From an uncultured Akkermansia sp. (GTDB lineage: Bacteria > Verrucomicrobiota > Verrucomicrobiia > Verrucomicrobiales > Akkermansiaceae): DNA of 46,534 nucleotides. Of the stretch, positions 42,149-46,534 are shown one piece after another (position 1 is the stretch's first letter; each line of letters begins with the position of its first letter). The stretch covers positions 1 through 46,534 of the forward strand of contig CANQJI010000009.1 in the NCBI GenBank assembly GCA_947624205.1, read 5' to 3'. The notes beneath the pieces were generated by a model. That model searched no databases. It was not told where the DNA came from and worked only from the letters and a program-made list of their open reading frames with translations. The translations under genes and the position numbers were made by a program.

Positions 42149-43263
42149 AAGTCGATATTCGTGAAATTCTGGGCAATGGCCAACCCTGTGAAGGTTTGGA
42201 ACCAGCTTGGTATGACGAGATTACCGTGGATTTTCAACGGGAAGATTCAGAGAATGGTACTGACTCAGCTGATAGTCTTGGTACCGTTAATGTTAATTTC
42301 CGTGTTCCTGAGAAGCACGTGGCAACCATCACAATTGGTAATTTTACTGTAGATGATTAGGGACATCTAAGCATCTATAGGAAAGGAGAAACAGAAAAGC
42401 TCTTGCATCTTGGAATGGATGCAGGAATTGATGGTGAACCCGGCGAACGCGGCGGACACGAGGCATGGACCAAGACAGGTTCTGTCCAACTGATTCCGGG
42501 AGACTATGTTATCGAGATCAATCAGGAGAATGCAGATTACATTAAAGGTGATCCTCGCTTTAATGTGTCGAAGTGTAAGCTTTCTCTCACGGCCACAAAA
42601 GAGGAAGCTGTTTTGCGCTCTTTGGCTGTAAATTTCACACGCAGCTCCGTCATTCTTAATAAAGAGAAAACTCAGGATATTGAGAATTGCTATTGTACAT
42701 CTGGTTACGTCTACACGGGTGTTCTGAAGGGGTCTTTTTATACTGGCACCGCTCAGTCAGGGTTTGTCGAGCGATATTCAAGGGAATACGGCGAAACTCA
42801 CACAGGTGGCTGGATGTCTAATGACAGTCCTTGGTGCAGAACTGAAGTAAAAACTTCTGCGGAGCAAGGTGACGCTGATCCTACGCGTATCGATATGAGC
42901 AAGCGTTTCGATCCTGATTTGGATAAGGAAACCTTGTGGCCGGATACCAGTTGTCCGGCGGGTACATTCGATGGGCATACCTATCCTTATGGTAAACGTA
43001 AAGGATATATCATCGATACGCCGAAAATAGCAGGTTCTCATCATCCCGATGAGCTCCGGAGTGGTATCCTTATCCATCTTGGCGAGTTCGGAGGATCTGA
43101 GGGGTGTTTAAGCCTGCAAGATGAAAGTTTGTGGGAGAAACTCGTAAAGGCCATGGAGGTAGCCAATAAACATCCTGAGACTTACAAGATCAGCATCTCG
43201 TACGGCGGCAACACTCCGAATCCCTTTAGGCACCCGGAGTCGGCAGAAACAAAGGCGGAATGA
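42142..43263 (+). pseudogene. L,D-transpeptidase-like putative effector gene with in-frame TAG
   Basis: One reading frame of 374 codons from ATG 42142 (AGG eight bases upstream) is interrupted only by TAG at codon 73 (42358-42360). Downstream the frame continues GHLSIYRKGETEKL without other stops. Part 1 is 72 residues and ends in beta-like TVNVNFRVPEKHVATITIG. Part 2 ends with RSGILIHLGEFGGSEGCLSL, a His-x6-Ser-x2-Cys arrangement like the H...S-x-GC active site of YkuD and Tlde1-type L,D-transpeptidases. There is no signal peptide. If translation restarts, AAAGGAG at 42383-42389 lies before TTG 42403 and ATG 42415. It may be a nonsense-mutated gene, a split gene or a recoded one. Confidence 0.65.
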
Positions 43264-43294
43264 AGGTAGCTAGATAGAGCTAAACTCCGCTATC

Positions 43295-43329
43295 AAGGTC
43301 ATGACACCATGTCATGACCTTATTTTTTC
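43295..43329 (+). terminator. Terminator after the L,D-transpeptidase-like gene
   Basis: A perfect 12-bp stem, AAGGTCATGACA (43295-43306) with TGTCATGACCTT (43310-43321), is followed by ATTTTTTC. It overlaps the stop codon of the convergent ankyrin-like gene. Confidence 0.85.
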
Positions 43330-43803
43330 TCGGAAGCTTGCTGCTCTAGAATCCTGTAAAAGACTCTATACTTATCCTGAGCTTTTCTGATCAAGCTAAA
43401 CACTTTAGCGTATTCAGGATTTGTTTCTCTTTTGGCCTCCCAATAATAACTTCTTGCAGAAGGAAAAGGTATCGCGCCTTTTTCCAACATAAGCGCCACC
43501 ATTTCTTCATCATTTAAGTAAAAAGCAATCGAAAGCGGGGTCATCGTCGAGACGCCCACGCTTAACATATCATTCAATTCTTCCGGATGAGCCCAGATGT
43601 GTTCCATTACCTTATCTCGTGAGACTTTTTTATCTCGATAGTCCAGTAAAAGAAGCAGCATTGCACTCTCATAGTGCCGTTTATCGCCGGGTACTGAGAA
43701 TTCAGGATGATTGGGGTTGCCTGGGCGATAAACGCACCGCTCCTCTGCATACACGGAAGGAAGAAGCAGAGACAAGCCTACAAATGCGGTTAAAATATTC
43801 TTT

Positions 43804-44437
43804 GGCTCTGTCCTACCACAGTGGTGATTTTATGTTATCTTAAATTAAGATAGTTAGGCATAGGAAGATCAATGGGTAATGCGTGTTCTGCTTGAGTGCC
43901 CGCTATTTCATTTGCATTATCTCTCTTCCATTTTTGTGTGAAATAAAGCCAATCATTTATTTTCCATCCACTAATTTTAATATTTTCAAGATTATATTGC
44001 ACAATAGCATATTGCCAATTAGTAATTCTCTTTCCACTAATTACATCGTATGTAGATTTAAGAAAATTAACTAGAGTTTTTCTTAAATCAGAGCTTAATT
44101 TAAACTGATTTCTTACATTGTCTTTATAATGAATGATATATTCCGGTTCATAAAACGAAATACGCGCAACAGGCACTTGTTTACCTCTGGATGAACCATC
44201 ATAAACTTTAAAATAAGGATTACCAATACGATTAGTGCCAGAATCTACAGAAATTGCATAATCTCTTCCTTTAGAATCATGTTGCATATAGCCAACTAAG
44301 GCCATTTCGTTTAATATCTCTCCATCAATATATGGTCCATAATGGAGTCCTCTCGTGATTTTTTCTTTTTTCATCTTTGTTATGTTGCTTTATTCTAGTT
44401 CTGTGAAAAAAAATCAACACTGTGGTAGGACAGAGCC
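43804..44437. mobile_element. 634-bp ISL3-like non-autonomous element with cargo gene
   Basis: Terminal inverted repeats of 28 bp with one mismatch begin GGCTCTGTCCTACCACAGTG (43804 inward, and 44437 inward on the other strand). The flanks are an 8-bp direct repeat TATTCTTT (43796-43803 and 44438-44445). Ends starting GGCTCT and 8-bp duplications are typical of the ISL3 family. There is no transposase; the only gene is the AT-rich ORF at 43835-44374. Base composition is far lower in GC than the surrounding chromosome. Confidence 0.9.
43835..44374 (-). CDS. Hypothetical AT-rich cargo gene of the ISL3-like element
   Basis: A protein of 179 aa, not recognised. It is soluble, basic and mixed alpha/beta, without signal peptide or membrane segment. 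Notable segments are GPYIDGEILNEMALVGYMQHDSKGRDYAISVDSG, KVYDGSSRGKQVPVARISFYEPEYIIHY and NQFKLSSDLRKTLVNFLKS. Codon use is strongly AT-biased, unlike the core genes. It fills almost the whole mobile element, whose inverted repeats begin about 30 bases beyond either end, so it is moved as cargo. A defence, toxin or regulatory role is possible but unproven. Confidence 0.7.
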   Translation of the reverse strand: MKKEKITRGLHYGPYIDGEILNEMALVGYMQHDSKGRDYAISVDSGTNRIGNPYFKVYDGSSRGKQVPVARISFYEPEYIIHYKDNVRNQFKLSSDLRKTLVNFLKSTYDVISGKRITNWQYAIVQYNLENIKISGWKINDWLYFTQKWKRDNANEIAGTQAEHALPIDLPMPNYLNLR

Positions 44438-44501
44438 TATTCTTTTTCACAGGCTCGTTATGCCACACTAAAAGCCTTGGGTCAAGATTTAACAATAAAA
44501 A

Positions 44502-44749
44502 TTTTGACATAGCGGCGGGAAGTGTGTCCTCCCGAAAGAAAACCTCTGCCCTTGAATCCCGCTTCGCCTCCCTGATTGACTATGCCGAAACTCTCAACCT
44601 CCTGTGAAGTCGCCTTCTCCCCCTGTATATTTCTTGCGACGATCAGGGAATACCTGTATTCATTTTTGACACGTCCCTTATGGTGTCCACAAGTTGCTAC
44701 GGTTGCAGCGGAGGACAAACTTCTAAATAGAAAGGGAAAAATATGTCAC
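44502..44749. repeat. Repeat R1 copy 2, uninterrupted
   Basis: Matches R1 copy 1 without the 244-bp insert; the junction lies between 44658 and 44659. It ends in the start codon region of the truncated plus-strand gene at 44743. Confidence 0.85.
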
Positions 44750-44853
44750 AGTTAGACATTCAGACGGATACCGAGGGGCGCTTCATCGCTCTTTCCGGTA
44801 ATTTCATTAAGCAGACTAAACTGGTGCCCATTTTTCGACACATTGGAAGCTAA
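44743..44853 (+). pseudogene. Truncated paralogue of the L,D-transpeptidase-like gene start
   Basis: The start region is identical in arrangement to 42142 (GAAAGGGAAAAAT before ATG). It encodes MSQLDIQTDTEGRFIALSGN and a few more residues. From 44818 the frame runs into repeat R2, an IS3-type end, and stops at 44851. Only the first six codons resemble MSKVDI of copy 1; after that the proteins differ. The two genes share a leader but probably had different bodies. Confidence 0.65.
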
Positions 44854-44942
44854 TTTAAGCCCCCTTTTTTGTGTACATCAGGAGTGTAGCTCTCTTATAT
44901 CATCCGGCAACTTCGGATGTCAATCCATTTTTTGGCGCGATT
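44818..44942. repeat. Repeat R2 copy 1
   Basis: 125 bp beginning AAACTGGTGCCCAT and ending GGCGCGATT, about 85% identical by eye to 46277-46400. It truncates the plus-strand gene at 44743. On the minus strand it carries a promoter-like TTGACA (44923-44918), an 18-nt spacer and TATAAG (44899-44894). It is probably the terminal region of an IS3-type element. Confidence 0.8.
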
Positions 44943-45051
44943 TTGTAGCGTAGGCACTGCGGTCGGAGAGGAAAAATTTCGCCAAAAATTCGCCGCCATC
45001 GGGGACTCGGCAGACTCCCGGTACATCTCAGGACTCCTGGTAACCCAACGC

Positions 45052-45340
45052 CAGGGCAAACGCATTGGGAAATGCGTTTGCCTATGTACGATGTGCGACA
45101 CGCACGATGGCCCCGTTGAGGGCGCACGCGCAGCGGGCGGTAAGTGCGGATGGACAAAGGCGCAGCCTTTGCCCGCAGGGCGAACCGGCAGTGTGGTGCC
45201 GGTGAGTCAATTTGAGGAGTTCGCGCGCCGTGCGGTGCGGGACGCTTGTTGTCATGATTTTTGACGCGTATAAACACAGATATCAGTCAATAAGTGCATT
45301 TCCTCTGTTGATTAACTTCTCCTCAATTGCGTTTGCCCTG
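45052..45340. mobile_element. Complete 289-bp dispersed element with 9-bp target duplication
   Basis: Left end CAGGGCAAACGCATT and right end AATTGCGTTTGCCCTG. The flanking direct repeat ACCCAACGC lies at 45043-45051 and 45341-45349. The interior has GTACGATGTGCGA, GGAGTTC with a CGCGCC/GGTGCG hairpin, and the 3' block TTGATTAACTTCTCCTC. Removing the element and one repeat restores the IS3 transposase frame across ERPHSALGYQE. It has no coding capacity. Confidence 0.92.
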
Positions 45341-45718
45341 ACCCAACGCTGAGTGAGGCCGTTCTTTGACGTAGTATTCCAGCCACTCTGCCGTCATCTC
45401 CATAGCTTCTTCTAGTCCTTCACTAAATCCGGACTAATGCCACATTCAAAGCGATCTGAACATGAGTCTTTGCTCCGCTCAGAGCTTCCAATGCCACCGT
45501 TTCCTTGAACTCAGCGCTGTAACGCTCTCTCTTGTGTATGTTTTCGTTTTGCATGTGCGTGTGTTGCTCGAATCATACGCACGCCTGTTGTGTTGCACAA
45601 GCAAAAGGGAGCTTAACCCACTTCTTAAATTCCGGCACCATTATAATTTTTCCGTAGCCTTCATGTATTGCGAACCAAAAAGAACTTGAAACCTACCTAT
45701 CATATCCGAAAGATCTGC

Positions 45719-46189
45719 TCAGGTTGGGAGTCGTAATTCACTCCATCGCCTGATTAAGCTTCTGAGTTTCTTTTCTGAGGAGAGGGTATAGTCCACAACC
45801 CAACTATTGTCATCATTAATTATTTTATTCAGATGATTGATTACAAAAGAGACAATCCAAAGATAATATTCGTTCGACTCCTGTATCTTTTCCTTCTTAC
45901 ACTGGAAAACTACTAATAAGTCACGAGCAATATCTTCATAATCTGATGGCTCAAATTGATCTTCGTTTCTCTCAAGATAAGATTTTACTGAACCTAAATA
46001 ATAAAAAAAGGCTTTATTACCCATATAGGTCAAATCTTCTGTATAGTACCCGAAATTTTCCTCGAATAACGCAACAGCATCTTCTTGATTTTTACCAAAA
46101 AAATGCTCCAATGCAGACCGTTCATCCAGATCTAAACCATTTGAAGGGCTAATGTCTAATCGGCTCAATGGATATTCCCTCTTTTTCAT
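45719..46189 (-). CDS. Hypothetical AT-rich acidic helical protein
   Basis: A protein of 156 aa, not recognised. It has no signal peptide. It is acidic and helical (ALEHFFGKNQEDAVALFEENFGYY, YYLGSVKSYLERNEDQFEPSDYEDIARDLL), with a basic last helix (KKLRSLIRRWSEL). Its size, charge and position among mobile DNA fit a cytoplasmic immunity or antitoxin-type protein, but no partner is visible. Low GC suggests transfer. It is flanked by the IS3 remnant and R2 copy 2. Confidence 0.6.
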   Translation of the reverse strand: MKKREYPLSRLDISPSNGLDLDERSALEHFFGKNQEDAVALFEENFGYYTEDLTYMGNKAFFYYLGSVKSYLERNEDQFEPSDYEDIARDLLVVFQCKKEKIQESNEYYLWIVSFVINHLNKIINDDNSWVVDYTLSSEKKLRSLIRRWSELRLPT

Positions 46190-46276
46190 ACTATCGGCAA
46201 TCTTTCAAGAACGATGTGCACTTCGCAAGATTCTCAGCTGCCTCTGCGTATTCCGATTGATGAGACCTTTCTTATA

Positions 46277-46400
46277 AAACTGGTGCCCATCTTTCGACGC
46301 TTTGGAAGCTCATTTAAGCTTCCTTTTTTGTGTACATCAGGCGTGTAGTTTTCTTATATCATCCTGTAACCTCGGATGTCAAGCCATTTTGGGCGCGATT
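46277..46400. repeat. Repeat R2 copy 2
   Basis: A second copy of R2, with the same promoter-like pair on the minus strand: TTGACA (46382-46377), 18 nt, TATAAG (46358-46353). It is directly followed by a left end of the dispersed element at 46401. Confidence 0.8.
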
Positions 46401-46421
46401 CAGGGCAAACGCATTAGAAAA
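46401..46421. mobile_element. Left-end fragment of the dispersed element
   Basis: CAGGGCAAACGCATTAGAAA and one more base match the left end. The sequence then diverges before the second hairpin arm is complete, so it is a truncated end. Confidence 0.65.
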
Positions 46422-46453
46422 TTGGATTCATTTTAAGGAAGGGGACAAGTAGT

Positions 46454-46534
46454 TCATTTATGCTCTAATTCGTTGCCAAACAATATGTCATCGAGTATAT
46501 CTGTATCCCACGTTGCCCTCAGTCTCAGCCTCTG
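46454..46534 (-). CDS. Partial hypothetical protein, C-terminal end
   Basis: An open frame entering from the right edge on the minus strand, 26 codons plus TGA (RATWDTDILDDILFGNELEHK). It is too short to identify. The rest lies outside the window. Confidence 0.4.
   Translation of the reverse strand, partial: QRLRLRATWDTDILDDILFGNELEHK

Larger units (their letters stand above)
43320..44450 (-). pseudogene. Exported ankyrin-like protein, copy 2, split by a mobile element
   Basis: The body of the gene is 43320-43803. It is a paralogue of 41060-41551: FSVPGDKRHYESA, HPEELNDMLSVGVSTMTPLSIAFYLNDEEMVALMLEKGAIPFP, LIRKAQDKYR. Its frame has no start before the element at 43804. If 43804-44437 and one copy of TATTCTTT are removed, the frame joins a GTG start at 44450. 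This gives MKKNILTAFVGL then SLLLPSVYA, a complete Sec signal peptide like that of the paralogue. The gene is therefore interrupted after codon 4. A weak TTG start at 43775 could still give a product without a functional signal peptide. Confidence 0.8.
44818..45643 (-). mobile_element. IS3-family remnant, internally deleted and split by a dispersed element
   Basis: On the minus strand ATG 45554 starts an OrfA-like N-terminus (KRERYSAEFKETVALEALSG, then AKTHVQIALNV), which shifts frame into GISPDLVKD-stop-KKLW. The next segment, near 45410-45341 and continuing 45051-45033, is the OrfB C-terminus EWLEYYVKERPHSALGYQ. So OrfA's end and most of OrfB are lost. The left boundary is R2 (44818, CTGGTGCC); a matching GGCACCA lies at 45634-45640. 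The element at 45052-45340 sits inside the HSALGYQ codons. Confidence 0.8.

Noticed and set aside
42358..42360. Selenocysteine-type recoding at the in-frame stop
   Set aside because: The codon is TAG, not TGA, and no SECIS-like hairpin was seen just downstream; nonsense mutation or split gene is simpler.
44422..44607. Plus-strand ORF ending SLIDYAETLNLL as a real gene
   Set aside because: Its first half lies in the ISL3-like element end and flank; only the last 35 codons match R1, and the other R1 copy has a frameshift there. It is treated as a decayed remnant.

Overview
The window looks like a chromosome segment of a PVC-group bacterium, most probably Verrucomicrobiota (Akkermansia-like). 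This is inferred from a GYF-RDD membrane protein, a pyrophosphate-type phosphofructokinase, a formylglycine sulfatase, HAE-type efflux and the general gene style. Promoters are sigma70-like (TTGACA/TATAAT types), and many start codons have no visible Shine-Dalgarno sequence. No 16S gene is present, so the taxonomy stays tentative.

Region 1 to 33.5 kb is mostly housekeeping. From left to right: a four-helix-bundle (S23/IVP-type) gene inside a repeat element; a LolC/E-like permease with a GYF-RDD protein; two flavodoxins, one exported; an operon ftsH-rsfS-rimO-class A PBP (minus strand); an RND pump with a tandem-duplicated periplasmic adaptor (minus); PPi-phosphofructokinase and a CstA-type transporter (plus); tRNA-Val and a small HTH regulator; an operon ileS-lspA-DUF1573-like-murA (minus); a sulfatase (plus); mnmE; and rpsB-tsf with a clear promoter and terminator. 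Region 33.5 to 40.8 kb holds a SNF2/Rad54-type helicase translationally coupled to oppABC-like peptide transporter genes, with no ATPase genes following.

Region 40.8 to 46.5 kb is an AT-richer accessory island of nested mobile elements. It carries a duplicated divergent module. One arm is a small Sec-exported ankyrin-like protein (minus strand). The other is a protein without signal peptide (plus strand) that starts with a shared MS(K/Q)(V/L)DI leader. The complete plus-strand member has an L,D-transpeptidase-like H-x6-S-x2-C signature. This layout resembles an exported peptidoglycan-targeting effector with periplasmic immunity. Copy 1 has an in-frame TAG. Copy 2 is broken by an ISL3-like cargo element on one side and an IS3-family remnant on the other.

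Scattered through the window is a family of short elements with 15-bp terminal inverted repeats (CAGGGCAAACGCATT) and 9-10 bp target duplications. They are built from TACGATGTACGA-type units and hairpins whose stems covary between copies. One copy carries the four-helix-bundle gene. Three insertions are supported by target-site duplications. In two of them, removing the insert restores an interrupted reading frame exactly: the IS3 HSALGYQ motif and a signal-peptide gene.
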